Shown here piece after piece: positions 1-11,545 of a stretch of DNA of 64,000 nucleotides. Both the position numbers and the translations under genes were made by a program. The stretch is from Cylindrodendrum hubeiense (Eukaryota > Ascomycota > Sordariomycetes > Hypocreales > Nectriaceae): the NCBI GenBank assembly GCA_014621425.1, contig JAANBB010000008.1, positions 186,001 through 250,000 on the forward strand, in the 5' to 3' direction. A model generated the notes under the pieces. It searched no databases. It was not told where the DNA came from and was given only the letters and a program-made list of their open reading frames with translations. Within the stretch, counting starts at the first letter, position 1. Each line of letters starts with the position of its first letter.

Positions 1-118
1 AAAGGCCATTGATAAGGTAGTCACAATCTTCCTTCATCACTTGGCTTCGGCATATGTAAGAAACGTAATTAGTGTCATTTAACTTCCATATAAAATTGAG
101 CCTGCAATTCCTCCACGA

Positions 119-1738
119 CTATTGAACTATGAAGTTTGCCCAACCACTGGTCTCACACTGACCCAAGTGCTTTCGGTAAGCAGGCAATCCCTCCATGTAG
201 TTCAGAGCCTGGCGTGCCTTTCCAGGAATATTACCACCCATATACCACGTGGTTTCATTCAATGGCAAAAGCGTTTTGTTGCATGCTTCATTTGTAAGAC
301 GAGCCCACTCCTTTTCTTCATCCAGTCTCGTTTCAATCCTTGACAAACCTTGTGTTCTCATGTGGATCATGGTTTGAATAATCCAATCGCACTGGATCTC
401 CGAAATCACAGGACCAACTGCCCAGGAGGTTGGACTCTGTGGTCCATAAAGGTAGAACATGTTTGGGAACCCGGATGTCGACATGCCGAGGTACGTCCTG
501 GAGCCAAGTTTCCACTCATCGTTCAGCGACCTGTTCTTCATCCCGGTGAATTTCACGCGGGAGAAGCTACCAGTGACAGCGTCGAACCCAGTCGCAAGAA
601 TAAGAGCATCGAGTTCGATGACCGTTCCGTCTTGTAATCGTACGCCGTTTGGAATCACCTCGTCGATGGGGTTCTTTTTAAGAGACACCAATCTGACATT
701 GTCTTGGTTGAACACTTCATAATATGCTTGCTCAAGGGAAGGGCGTTTGGTGCCAAATGGATATGGGGGATCCCAGGGCGCGAGGTTCTCAATCAGCTCA
801 GGGTCGTCCTTGACAATTCTTTGGCGCACTTTGTCGCGCCAAAAATTATAAAATAGCCGGTTTGCCTCGATGTCGGTCGTAAAGTCGGCGTAGTTGCCAT
901 ATGTGGGCGCGAAGCCACCTTGCTCCCAGAGGTCTTCGTAAAGCGCCGTGCGCTCTTCGGGTGTGTCGTCAATGGTCTTTTTAGTGATGACTTTGAAGTT
1001 GAAGCCGGCTTGAGACAGCTTCATCTGTTTGAACATCTCCGGATGGTCTGCTTTATTAGGGCGGCCGTTGAGCAGCGGCTTCTGACGCATTGGCAGTGCG
1101 CAGTTATGGGATCGTTGAAAAGCAACCAATTGCCCAGCGATGGGCCCAAGCTCCTGGATGATTTGAACGCCTGTAGCGCCTGAGCCGATGACACCCACTC
1201 GCTTTCCGCTTAAATCCGTCGGTGTCCTTGGCCACTTGGCAGTGTGGCATAAAAACCCTTGAAATGTTTCAAGTCCCTTAAGATCGGGGACGTATTCCTT
1301 GGCCGCGAAGCCCATCGCCGGGAGAAGAAAGCGGGCGGATGCGACACGTTCATCGTCAGTCCAAACAACCCACTCGTTTGCCTCAGCATCAAAGACAGCT
1401 TCGGAGACTTTGGTGCCGAAAATTATGTCTTTGCTGAGGTCCCATTTCTTGTCAACGAATTGGAAGTAGTCGAGAAGTTCTTGTTGACTAGGAAACTCTT
1501 CCTTCCATTCCCACTCTCCCCAGAGATCTGGGTCTGAGAACTCATAGTACGGGACATTCGTATCGACGCGGGCTCCGGGGTATCGGTTGTGCCACCAAAC
1601 ACCACCTATTCCGTTGGCCTCTTCAACAACCTTGACGCGAAATCCCTGCTTCCTCAGGTTCTGGAGGAGATAGCAGCCGCCAAAGCCTGCGCCAATAATA
1701 ATTGCGTCTAGGCGCTGATCTTCATCGTAAGACGGCAT
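119..1738 (-). CDS. Baeyer-Villiger / cyclohexanone-type flavin monooxygenase
   Basis: This is a single-exon 539-aa protein. The N-terminus has a FAD-binding Rossmann motif (GAGFGG, about residues 16-21). The BVMO fingerprint FxGxxxHTxxWP is present as FQGFLCHTAKWP. It is followed by the second dinucleotide motif, GSGATG, which binds NADPH. The family inserts one oxygen next to a ketone, giving an ester or lactone, or oxidises heteroatoms, and is usually cytosolic. The length is normal for the family. Start and stop are clear, and the only upstream neighbour is the divergent cysteine-rich peptide gene more than 1 kb away. Fungal BVMOs are common in polyketide and terpenoid pathways. The substrate cannot be read from the sequence. 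The class is confident; the pathway is not. Confidence 0.93.
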   Translation of the reverse strand: MPSYDEDQRLDAIIIGAGFGGCYLLQNLRKQGFRVKVVEEANGIGGVWWHNRYPGARVDTNVPYYEFSDPDLWGEWEWKEEFPSQQELLDYFQFVDKKWDLSKDIIFGTKVSEAVFDAEANEWVVWTDDERVASARFLLPAMGFAAKEYVPDLKGLETFQGFLCHTAKWPRTPTDLSGKRVGVIGSGATGVQIIQELGPIAGQLVAFQRSHNCALPMRQKPLLNGRPNKADHPEMFKQMKLSQAGFNFKVITKKTIDDTPEERTALYEDLWEQGGFAPTYGNYADFTTDIEANRLFYNFWRDKVRQRIVKDDPELIENLAPWDPPYPFGTKRPSLEQAYYEVFNQDNVRLVSLKKNPIDEVIPNGVRLQDGTVIELDALILATGFDAVTGSFSRVKFTGMKNRSLNDEWKLGSRTYLGMSTSGFPNMFYLYGPQSPTSWAVGPVISEIQCDWIIQTMIHMRTQGLSRIETRLDEEKEWARLTNEACNKTLLPLNETTWYMGGNIPGKARQALNYMEGLPAYRKHLGQCETSGWANFIVQ

Positions 1739-2813
1739 TGTGTACTTCGATCGCCGATGTCGTAGAGGGTTTCAAGATATCGCAGATTGGAGAGTGAATG
1801 TATTGTCTATCTTAACCCATGCAAAGACTAATGAGCACTTGAGCACATACTTATACATATCCTGCTCGATTGCGGGCAGCATTAACGGGGTGGGGAGGCG
1901 TTGATGGCTGCATGGTCACATTACCTCTGTCCAGATAGTACATCCCACATGCTCCCTGGCGCCTCATAACCACAACCGAGGATAAGAGTGCCAGATCATA
2001 TTTACCCCAAAGCATCCGATCACGGTCTGCGCTTCCGATTACCAGGAGGGTCACATTGATATCACCTGACGGCCAAGTGATTGCGCTACGGCTTTTTTTC
2101 CCGAGTCGTAATCAGCAGCTAACCGAAAATACCCCACACGGATAACGCTTCCGTAGCGTCTCAAGCTACAAGACTGCTACGCTATCTAAGCGACGGTGCA
2201 CTACATCCGTAATACAATAGCACCATAGATAAACCTGGGGAGGTTAAATGGTGGGGGAAAGAGGCATACATCAATGCTGTTAATCTGGCATGATTAGATA
2301 GGTGTGTAACCGAGAAGTTTGACATCATCGATGTGAATACTTGCCCAGATTGACGTGCCTGGGATAATGATTGCTCCCTGCTGGCAGTGTCGTCGCAGCT
2401 TAATAACCAGCTGATAATTTGATCTCCGATTTTACAGTTTGAAGGAATTATGTCTTGAAATTGTCCACACAGGTGTGTAATCAGGCCGAGACATAGGCAG
2501 TCGCATGCCGATCTCATTCCTACAGGTGAAAATATTGCAAAATACATTCCTGCCAACAAGTAGATATATATTGAGAGAGATGTTGAAGAAGAAGATGATT
2601 TAAAAAGACCTAAAAACACTATTCGCATTTTCGTTTGATCTTTGGAAGAAAAAAGTCCATCTACGACACAAAACACAAGCCACAAAAAGTACCAAAGTGT
2701 CTACTCTCCGAATCTCTCAAACTCGGAGTGTATACGCATGGCAAAGTCTTCCACATTTAAGCCATACTACATCCCAGCACCTGCAGCTTCATAAATCTCA
2801 AATAAACGAGAAT
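1739..2813. promoter_or_regulatory. Divergent intergenic region between BVMO and secreted peptide genes
   Basis: This is about 1.07 kb between two divergently transcribed genes, so it should hold both promoters. A pyrimidine-rich stretch with repeated CTCT lies near 2700-2730, just upstream of the peptide gene, as is common at fungal transcription starts. A long minus-strand open frame at 2182-2685 has no recognisable protein character and is taken as chance. No other feature is seen. Confidence 0.45.
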
Positions 2814-3037
2814 ATGAGACTTACAACTATTCTTGCGGCTTTTCTTCTAGGACAAGCGTCTGTGTATGCCCAAGGTAAAAAGGGAAAGGTAATTAAGACG
2901 AGGAGAATCACCTGCTAACGTCTCGTTCAGAGTATACTAAAATCTCTCAGGGGTCAGATTGTCCACTGTTATGTGGAGAATCATGTATGGGAAATGAAAT
3001 TTGTTATAAAGAATGTATGAAAACGTGTCGCAGTTAG
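2814..3037 (+). CDS. Small secreted six-cysteine peptide (53 aa, one intron)
   Basis: Exon 1 (2814-2888) encodes a signal peptide: MRL start, hydrophobic core, SVYA/Q cleavage site. A 62-nt intron (2889-2950) begins GTAATT, has the branch sequence GCTAAC near 2914 and ends CTCTCAG. Exon 2 (2951-3037) is in phase and encodes 28 residues with six cysteines spaced C-x3-C-x3-C-x5-C-x3-C-x3-C. A short basic stretch (GKKGK) sits between the signal cleavage site and the cysteine region. Two other AG sites exist nearby; 2931-2932 also keeps the same cysteine frame. The spacing would put three cysteines on one face of each of two helices, so a disulfide-stapled helical hairpin is my inference. I recognise no family. 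Small secreted Cys-rich proteins of fungi are often effectors or antimicrobial peptides, but no function is shown here. Confidence 0.75.
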
Positions 3038-3337
3038 AAAGTGTCACCTGGACGCACCCCTGGGTGTCTATTCGACATAGGCCTCGGCTAGCTGGAGTCA
3101 ACTTAGCCATAATAAATGCATCAGCACTCATCAATTCACGCCTGACCTCTACTCCCTCATTTTAACACCGTAAAGTTCTTCTAGATAATGCTCATTAAAC
3201 TAAATAAAACAGCGACAGGACCCTAACAGTTCATTCACGGTCTCTTCATCATGTGTGATCTGACAAGAGAAAAGCGCATTGAATGTCATTAAATAAATCT
3301 TGAGGGCTTTCACCACAGTCTATTACTGTCCGGTTTT

Positions 3338-5913
3338 CTATAAGGTTGAGTCGTCCATACTCTGGTGTGGGAACAGCCAATCCAGGTTATCTATGTCCAA
3401 AGTATTTGCGAGCTGCATCAACTGTTCCGAATCGAGTTCGTAGTGTAAGCCAAAGTTTTCTCCAAATTCCAACCCCAGCGTACTTAGATCCTCACTATGA
3501 ACTGTTGCAGATGTTTCAAAACTGAGGACACTGTCGTCGCCCTGGGGATTGGAAACATGATCCACAGACTTGGATAGCTGCTGCCCATCTTTTATCAGCA
3601 ACTCTTGAAAGTGAGTCTCCAGAAGTTTCAACTCTGATTTATTCATCTCGGCTACTTTGTTTCCACGAGAGCTCATTACATCGAGAATGGCGTAAGCTCG
3701 TTTTGACCATCCTTTATGATCATGCAGGAGTGATGAATCAATGGCCGCTGCCATTAGTATGGAGATTGTTGAAGTAAATGTAGCATCCAGGTCAAAGGGT
3801 AAAAAGGTAGCTAAAAGCAACCCGTGAGTCAAAATGTGCACACATCATAAACTACCATATAAACTTACCCAGAAGATCATCGCTAAGCAATTTCGACAAA
3901 ATCCTCAGAATTTGCTGTGAGGACTCGATGCATATCTGTAATAGCCCCTTGATGCTGTCAGACTGTAGCCATGGCATAACGTTGACCTCTGGCTGCTGCA
4001 GCCTTGCTTGAAGAAATATATAGAGAAGGGGTCGAGTGGTGAGAATAATGCACTTAGTGCCGTCAGTTCGCTATTCGTGAAGAGAATCTACCTTGTCTGA
4101 CATACCTGATGCTGGAGAAGGTGCAAGTGCGCTGCAGTTCGGGACATGCCAGATATAGCTTCAGTCTCGTGAATGTCAAATGAGCTATTGAGCTGAGGGG
4201 TTATGGTTGCGATGCTTCTAAGAACTGCTTTCGTAGCGCCTAGATATCGGCTATCAAGTTTTCCATCGACACCATAGACGGCTAAAGGGTGTCAGCACGC
4301 TCTTTTTCATCTCCGGTTATTCCAGTACTTACTTTGGTCTATCATAGCTAATACTTGAGAAAGTTTGACCTGGACTTGCAAAGCGAGGGATCTCTGTGGC
4401 TGTCCGGGAAATGTCGGAATTGGGGTGCTAATGGATTCTTCTGCAATACCCATCGGGACTCCCATGAGAGAGGACATCTGACGCTCTAGCACATACAAGG
4501 TCCACCAAGCGTTGCGACATCTCTGTACATATTCGTCGTCGAGATACTGGCTATACATTTCTGTGTGCATTCCGTATTTAAGGGCGCCGCGGAGAGCTTT
4601 GCCGATCTGATCGGATTCAGCGTGAGGTCACAGACCAAACTTTCTGTACTTACAATACTATGTGCTGCTGCTCGATGATTGACACATTGCAAGTAAAGGG
4701 CGGCACAGTACAAAACTTGTGTCTTCTCGATAGGCTCGGCATCATAAAACGTGAAGTCCGGCATGAGTTGCATTGCATGGACGAAAAGATCCAGTCCAGG
4801 TGGAGTTGCTGATTTGGTAGACTGGACCACAAAGGCCTTCCCGAAGGCAAGAATGAGAAGGTAATGGACATACCACAGCGGCGATGTGCTGGAATGATCC
4901 ACAGGGTTCTGATAGAATAATGCAAATTGCTCCATAAAGCGTTCTTCTTCGAAAAGATAGAACAACCGACCGCAGTGAAACTTCACAGAATTGATAAGAT
5001 ATATTGCGAAGTCTTGGGAAGGTAATTGAGGTGCATCTGAGCTCTCCGTTGCGTTAGCTTTTCTCATACCATCCCAGCCCAAGTCATATAATTCGGCGTC
5101 GAAGAGTAAATTGTCAGGTGGGAGAGGTGTGCCTGTGAGTCGCTCGTGTGTCATTCTTAAAACTCGTCGACCAAAGGACCAATTAGAAGATGTGCCCATA
5201 AAGACTGAAGAGATTTTGATGTTAGTTTAGCGCATAAAGCATGGGAATGCTCATGAGCCTTGCCTGGTTTTCCCTTGGGTCCGGCCACCCAGTCGGTGGT
5301 GTGAAATGCTAGGGGATTCGTCAAGGTCGCTTGTAATTCAATCCTGTCCTGCACTCCATGGGTAGATGATAATGATGGTGATGTCTGATGCAAGGCTTCT
5401 AACGTTGGACCAGAAGATTGACTTGTAGCCACTGCCGGAGGTGCATCTTCGTCTGACGGCATGTTACAGACTGTACGACGGCAACTCTATCAGTTGATCA
5501 ACTCACCAGTTCCAGGGCTTATTAGCTGCTCTAGGGCAGAAGAGGAAGAATCAGGGCCGGCAGCTTTATTTTCAAAAGACGCCAATCTATCGTGGAGGCT
5601 GCTGATGTATCTGTGACGCGGACAATCAGTGCAGAACGTGCAAGGGGGCATGTGGGAACTTAGGTACCGTCGGGTCACCACCACCTTTTGTGACTCGCTG
5701 TCGAAGTTGCAGGGTAAACTCCGCTTGCCACACTGGTGGCATGGATTTGAACCGCTACATTTGACCTTTTGATCGCGGCATCTTCGACACCTGTGGCATG
5801 TCGTGGTCAGCAATCAGCATGTGAGTCCAACCATGGGTCAAGGTGGGGACTAACGCTCTGGGGGTTCGCTTTCTCATCACGCCATGCCCCTGAGAGGTCC
5901 TCCTGGTGGACAT
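3338..5913 (-). CDS. Zn2Cys6 transcription factor with fungal-specific regulatory domain
   Basis: This is a multi-exon regulator. The zinc cluster spans a splice junction. A first exon starting at 5913 or 5877 (MRKRTPRA) joins after an intron with GTTAGT...CCACAG ends to give ACRRCRDQKVKC. The six cysteines then follow C-x2-C-x6-C-x5-C-x2-C-x6-C. Beginning the gene at 5813 instead would give a less typical N-terminus. Downstream exons (about 5462-5157, 5199-4640, 4570-4330, 3841-3338 and short ones between) carry the fungal TF middle domain. Recognisable parts are SPLWYVHYLLILAFGKA, ALYLQCVNHRAAAHS and CRNAWWTLYVLERQ. It is nuclear, binds CGG-type half sites, and acts as a pathway regulator by family analogy. 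The nearest genes are the secreted peptide and the unknown 476-aa protein. Exact splice sites in the 3' third are uncertain. Confidence 0.85.
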
Positions 5914-6925
5914 AGATGGAGCGTGGACAATGGAACGATGGTGTAGTATTTGGAGATTTCAGCTACGGCTCCTCAGCTTTGGGACTGATTGTAGTTTCCA
6001 GAGCTGTGTTACATTTCATAAGAATCCTTATCTCCCCAGCGGGTCTACCAGCGACTAAGCGGGGTAATTATGATTTCGGCTATCCTCCCGGTGGTGAAGG
6101 GCTCCACTAGACCTTTTAGCTGTCTATAGGGTAAGCTAGCACCCGTCATTCGACCATCAATGAGAGATCATGATCTGGGCTTTTTAGACGAAGCAGCGAG
6201 GAGCATACTGCCACCGGGTGTATTCACAAATTTTGCACGCTAAATATCCTGCCGGGCCCTAACCACTGTGCTCATTTCGCAAGTGTCTTTGAAGAAGTAG
6301 GCTTAGGTGCAAGTTCATCAATTTCTTCTTTTTGGAGCAGATTTAACTACTAAAAAGTGTGGTGGCTGTGCATTGAACGGCGTGATGAAGCGGTACGGTT
6401 TGTAGGAAATGAGGGCGTAGAATTTGACAGCATTGTAGTTTTAGGCCTTTTTAATAGAAGCATAGCCCTAGATTTGCAATTGTTCCTTTGTCTTTCCCGG
6501 CACTCAAGGCTTGGACGGCCAGCTGAGATATTGCGTTGCCCTGCCAACGAACCCTCATGATGCAAGTTAATAACAAGCATCGCGGCTTTATCGCTGAATG
6601 GACGTGGACATAATGCCACCGGGCGACGAAATCGACGCGACAAATCGTCCATCGACGAAGAGATTTGTTGATGCTTTTTAACGGACGTTTATAAATGATG
6701 GCTGGGGACAACGCCGTCTGCTTTGGGCTCAAGCCGATTCCTTCATTTCCATTAGCGTCAGAACCTGACGGACCCTCCCTCGGAGCATTTGTGGAGCAGC
6801 AACAGTATCACACCGGTCCTCTTAATAAGGGGGAAGTAATCAAGTGAATGCTATGCTTTTCCAGTGCCTAATTCCCAGTTCAATTATGTATTTTTGCTAT
6901 TTGATTTCGCTGTCTCTGTTCTTGT
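5914..6925. other. Intergenic region, about 1 kb, no gene seen
   Basis: It contains the promoter of the minus-strand Zn2Cys6 gene at its left end and the 3' flank of the 476-aa gene at its right end. Short open frames on both strands show no conserved motif or splice continuity. Nothing else is recognised. Confidence 0.5.
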
Positions 6926-8356
6926 CTATCGCATAGCCATAAAGTCCCCAGCAACCACCACGGGAATGAAATGCCTCGGGGCATCTGCGGTATGGGGTTT
7001 TGCTGGCCACGAAGCGGCTTCCCATCCATCACCGAAGTTGTCAACATCCGACGGAACCTGATGACGCACGTATTTGGCATCCTTATCCCTTCCCTCATAG
7101 AAGATCCAAATCGATCTACTTGTAGTTAGGAGGTAAGGCTGGCTACCGTCGGCTGCGGATGGAAGCGGCTCGCCGTGTGGTTCCTTGCCGTCTTGATCTA
7201 CGCTCAATGTCGAATGTGTGTCTTCGGCGCGCGAAGACATAGATGGTAGGAGCGACCATCTCGAGCGTGTGATGGTACTTGTAACTTGAGTGTGAGCCGA
7301 CTTGCGTGGTTCCTCAACCGCTGAAGCGAAGCATGGGATTTTGTCGACAAAATCTGTAAAGGACCCCGATCCAGCATATTTCATTCGAGCATAATGCAGC
7401 GCTCCGTCAACGAAATAGAATATGAAGAGGTATGCTATGCGATCAATGTTCAGCACTACCGGGGATACGTTGGAAACATGCAGGGGAAGCTCGAAAGTCT
7501 GCAATTGCCATCGTAGACCCCGGTCCTCATTGGGTTCAGTCATCGAGGAAGCTTCGGAGAAAGCCATCTGATCGCTCATCATATGGAGCGACAGCAAATT
7601 CTTCGTCTTGGCTTTATTCTGACATACGGTAATGAGCAGGAGATATCGCATTCGGGAACCGATAGAGCAAATATGGACCGGGATGCTTGATGGTGAAGGC
7701 GACCAGCCAGCCGAATCCGAGGACTCTGGTCTAACAACAGTGCGGATGGTTTGCTCGTGGGCTTTGTAAGCCTCAGCTGTGCGGAGTGGTGAAAAGGCAT
7801 TCCGACCGAGCTTTTTCATGCGGTACTTGATATCCACGGTACCATCGCCATTGTCTATAGCGATGGCGGTAAAAAGGCCAGAGCTGGAGTGACGGTCCGT
7901 AGAGTCTTGCCAAGTCTCGGATTCAATAGAGCCGATGGGCGAGAAGTACTTTGCGTCAGACAGTCCGCTTGGGGCTCCTTCGAAAAGCCTTTGCATAGGT
8001 TGTACTTCGGAGAGATGAATACCAGGGCCCCAGCGACTGAAGTCCACGTCGACATTTTCGCCGGCTAGCAAGTTGTGGATCGTGATGGAGCTCGACACAG
8101 TGTCGTATGCGAGAAGAGGGGGTAGATGAATCCGCGACTTCTGGCCATCCGTCTCTGTCTTGCTTTGCCTCGGCTCTAACTCATTGATCCTGTCGGGAGC
8201 TGCGACTGGAATTGGGAGAGGGCGGAGCTGGGCGCTGTTGGTATAATCCAAAGTCCAGAACTGGAAGCGCGGAGATGTCGTCTGCGCGCCGCTCTCCCAC
8301 TCGAGAATGACGATGGTTTTGGAATACTCGGGTTGCTTGGATATGAAGCGGCCCAT
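6926..8356 (-). CDS. Hypothetical 476-aa protein, possibly beta-propeller-like
   Basis: This is a long uninterrupted frame with balanced composition, so it is very likely a real gene. There is no signal peptide, membrane segment or recognised catalytic motif. Short stretches alternate beta-prone hydrophobics with Trp/Tyr/Asp and glycines (for example FQFWTLDY, SIWIFYEGRDKD, GDGWEAASWPAKP near the end). This is reminiscent of repeated blades in fungal fucose-lectin or WD-like propellers, but I could not align clear repeats. A Ser/Pro/Glu-rich, probably disordered stretch lies at about residues 360-410. It is flanked by a Zn2Cys6 regulator and a methyltransferase on the same strand. Function is unknown; the propeller idea is only an impression. 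Confidence 0.7.
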   Translation of the reverse strand: MGRFISKQPEYSKTIVILEWESGAQTTSPRFQFWTLDYTNSAQLRPLPIPVAAPDRINELEPRQSKTETDGQKSRIHLPPLLAYDTVSSSITIHNLLAGENVDVDFSRWGPGIHLSEVQPMQRLFEGAPSGLSDAKYFSPIGSIESETWQDSTDRHSSSGLFTAIAIDNGDGTVDIKYRMKKLGRNAFSPLRTAEAYKAHEQTIRTVVRPESSDSAGWSPSPSSIPVHICSIGSRMRYLLLITVCQNKAKTKNLLSLHMMSDQMAFSEASSMTEPNEDRGLRWQLQTFELPLHVSNVSPVVLNIDRIAYLFIFYFVDGALHYARMKYAGSGSFTDFVDKIPCFASAVEEPRKSAHTQVTSTITRSRWSLLPSMSSRAEDTHSTLSVDQDGKEPHGEPLPSAADGSQPYLLTTSRSIWIFYEGRDKDAKYVRHQVPSDVDNFGDGWEAASWPAKPHTADAPRHFIPVVVAGDFMAMR

Positions 8357-8857
8357 GTTGGGTTGCAGCGGGCGTCAATGGCCAGACGCTATGACGTAGG
8401 TAGTTGTGGGTCAGATGAGAATCGGAATTATGTGATAGTTAACAAGGCCCTGGATTGCTGAGGGTGATGATACGCCGGGTGCAAAATAATAATAAAGAAG
8501 ATGGAATGTCGGGCGAGTTGAGATTGATTATGTGGCCAACTAAAGTACCTACCTAGGCAGCAGCACCCCTTGCCAGCCAGTGAAATGACTGCACTGCTGG
8601 TTGGTGCCTGGGGTAGCTAAATTAGCCCATGAGCCCCAGCATTATTAGCGCAAGACTGGGCTGCACGTGACTTTATAATTTTACGACTGAAGTCCTCTCG
8701 AAAGAGTCCCGTACCTTCGTGCCCATCTGTTGAACCGAGTAGGCTAAATCGACGTCATCCATATTCGCTAAACGTGTTCCAACTGAAGCAGAAGTTTCAA
8801 ACATAGAATAGCTAAGGAACGATGAAAGGCAAGTATCCAGCAAATAGGCTTCACCAC
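8357..8857. other. Intergenic region, about 500 bp
   Basis: This is the upstream region of the 476-aa gene and the 3' flank of the LaeA-like methyltransferase gene. Poly-A-like runs (AATAATAATAAA near 8488) and AT-rich tracts are seen. No gene is recognised. Confidence 0.4.
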
Positions 8858-10561
8858 TCATTCTGGCTTCCGCGCCCAAACGATCTTCTGCCAGAACCAC
8901 CCATGCTTTCTCTTATCCCGAATTTCACGTCGTAGATGAGCAATGTAAACTTGGATGTCTTCCTTGGTCCAGCCACCCAAAACACTAGTCATGAAGACAA
9001 TGATCCCCTCGAAATCCGACTCCATCGTTAGCTGCACATACTGTCCGATCTCTCGGAGCTTTTCGTCTTTTGGCCAGCTGCCAATTGGTGACTATGAAGG
9101 TTGAAACCTTTTAGCAAGCTACTTCTTGTCTTGTAATCCAGGATAGAGGGGGCATGAATAAGACTGACCTTGTATGTGTGCTCATGTAGATCGACAAACC
9201 CAGCTTCTTCCAACGCCGTATTCTGAGTATTGTCTTGAAATACGGTGAACTTCCGGCCTATCTTCTGGCCTCCCTCAATAAAAATCTTGCCCCATTGGCC
9301 CATCGCACTAGTTTCTTCAACGGTGCCGTCATCGCTCTCTATGTATGCTGATGGTTCCATGGTTTCGATGATTCCGCCAGGCTTCAGGCTGTGGTAGGCT
9401 TGCTTGAACAATGCAGTCCAGTCAGCGATGCATCCGCTCAAGAAGCGAATGTGCACGTAGTCTAGGGACTCAGGAGTGAAAGTCCACTCTCTGGTACAGT
9501 CGTCAATTTGGCTAGGTAGAAGAACGGTCAGCAGGTCCTATTGAATATTCTCCGGGCCAGAAAACTGGTGTGAATAGCGGTTCCCATTGTAGTTTGGTGG
9601 CCTGTAATATGATGAAACGACCAATAAATCCTCCGTAGCCTCATGTCATGTAGACGCGTTTTTTGAGTCGCTTCAGATACCTACAATTGAAGATTTGGAG
9701 GAACCCAGGTCGGCTGGATGGGCGAGATATCCGTTCCGATAACTTCAGCCCCAGGGAATTCGTCGGCGAAGTCACTAGGTAGCTAGTGTCAATTCCAGCC
9801 ATGTAATAAAGAGTAATAGACCTACATGGCCCAAATTCCTACCAAATATCACGAGAATCAGCTTTCAGGTTCAATGTGCACTAAGACGTCATTGATATGT
9901 GAAGCACCTGTTCCTGTCCCGATGTCGACCACTTTCTGTACATTGAAATTAGCACATCATTTCCACATTCATGTAGGTCATTGCCTGGTCAAAATGTACC
10001 TTGACTTTATCCCGATCAAGGGGCGCAAGGAACAGCTTTCCGTCCAGACCTAGAGTTTGAACATGATGGCTTTCGATGCTTAGTATCGAAAACCATGAAG
10101 AACGAGGCGAGGCGCTTTCAGCATGGAACCCTCACTCACTTGATATCTGAAGCTTCTCTTTGTCGCTCATCGTTAGGTCCCCTTGCCCACGTTAATTAAT
10201 CGTGAGCCCCCAAATAACGAGGAGATATATGTACCAGTAATGCGCATCACCTTGCTCACTGTGGAACGTTCGGCCAAGAATAGTCCTATACTTCAGGATG
10301 CTTGAGGCGATAGACGCAGTTGAACTGAGATTATCGCCCAGCGCTGAGTCGACGTCATCGTAAACAGGTAACTCCTGTCAGTGAAGGTCAGGCGGCAAGG
10401 TTTGAAGAGGACAAGTTGCTCATTCCTACTTCTGTTGTTTCCGTCCAATGTTGGGGAGGGAGAAGGGCTGAGGTTTGTGTCGCCGTGGCAGTCGGGGTTT
10501 CGGCAGACACCAGTGCGGGAGGTGATCCTGTCGGTGGCGCCCTATCGGTATTGTCAGACAT
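8858..10561 (-). CDS. LaeA-like SAM-dependent methyltransferase (TAM-type), multi-exon
   Basis: The gene is assembled from about seven exons. The start at 10561 gives [10 protein letters not shown] and a Pro/Thr/Ser-rich head. An intron at 10375-10429 leads into the family's acidic/serine segment ([20 protein letters not shown] then [14 protein letters not shown]). Next come [16 protein letters not shown], then [11 protein letters not shown], then motif [13 protein letters not shown] reconstructed over two introns. [29 protein letters not shown] and [16 protein letters not shown] follow. The C-terminus is [16 protein letters not shown]...[14 protein letters not shown] with stop at 8858. This is the usual architecture of fungal methyltransferases related to LaeA, which affects secondary metabolism and development from the nucleus. 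Many such paralogues exist and this one need not be LaeA itself. All motifs are present, so it looks intact. Confidence 0.88.
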
Positions 10562-11545
10562 TTTGACGACGAAAATAGGGTGAAAGATAAAGTGAGACGG
10601 TGAACGGAAGGAGAGATGAAGAAAATACAGAGCTCATTTGGAGCGGGGAAGGCCAATATCATCCGATTAAGCGACCCTTGCCGTCATGCATGTGGCCTGC
10701 TACGAAGTACACGTCACATCAAAGCCGGAGGTGGAGGGGGAAGAGCTTTCATTATCTCGTCGATTAATAGCGTAATCCTTCAGCTTGAATTTACATATCG
10801 ACCTTTTTTACGAATTAATTAAAAATATGACGGGGGGATTCAATATGAAGATGACACTACACCCTTTCTCGTGAGTAAGGAATTCTGTATACCAGTAACG
10901 TCATTGAACACACTGATCGCTCAGCAAGCATCTATATTTCCACGCTAATGCCGGCTAAGACTGGGTTTCCCGTTTCCTCCCGCCATTTCACGTGTTCCCA
11001 CTTAATGCACCTGAACGACATCTCTAATGGTCCCGGAAGGCGAATCCGGTAGGTGAAAGCATTGGCGTTGCATTAGCGAGACACTGCCTGGTTACTTTCG
11101 CAACCAACCAACAGTTTATCGCGCAATGATCGCCCGTTGTGAAGGGGGGAAACACGGGGTACCTGGGTGTGTCCATGGACCAGTCTCCACGCCTTCAGGT
11201 TTCACCGCACGTTGTTCCTATGTTGACTTTACTTGTATGATTTACCTGGCACCGACCGCGGGGCAAACAATAGTACAAGTAAACTAGGCGTGAGAAATAC
11301 CAGTGCAATATTTAGCTGTACGAATGCCGCTACCAGCTAAATAATACCAAATGTTGCATCTCTTAAGGTCCAGTAGATTGTTATTTTCAGCAAACCACGC
11401 CTCAAATCAGCCTAGCTGGAGAAATGTCTGGTACTCCTTGGCCGTATCCCTTCCTCCTCATCGAAATTGAATCGCGTTGATTTGCTAAGTGGCGAAGAAG
11501 CAAGTCAATTGTGTATTTCATTTATAAAATACCTCTGTATGAACA
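10562..11545. other. Intergenic region, about 1 kb
   Basis: It holds the methyltransferase promoter on the left and the 3' flank of the HET gene on the right. Short AT-rich runs occur near 10790-10830. No gene or repeat is recognised. Confidence 0.4.

Noticed and set aside
2182..2685. 167-aa minus-strand open frame between BVMO and the Cys-rich peptide
   Set aside because: Low-complexity Ser run, no domain, lies in a divergent promoter, no splice or start support.
2951..3037. Cyclotide-like identity of the Cys peptide because of a CGESC stretch
   Set aside because: Overall cysteine spacing does not match the cyclotide knot; the short match is likely chance.
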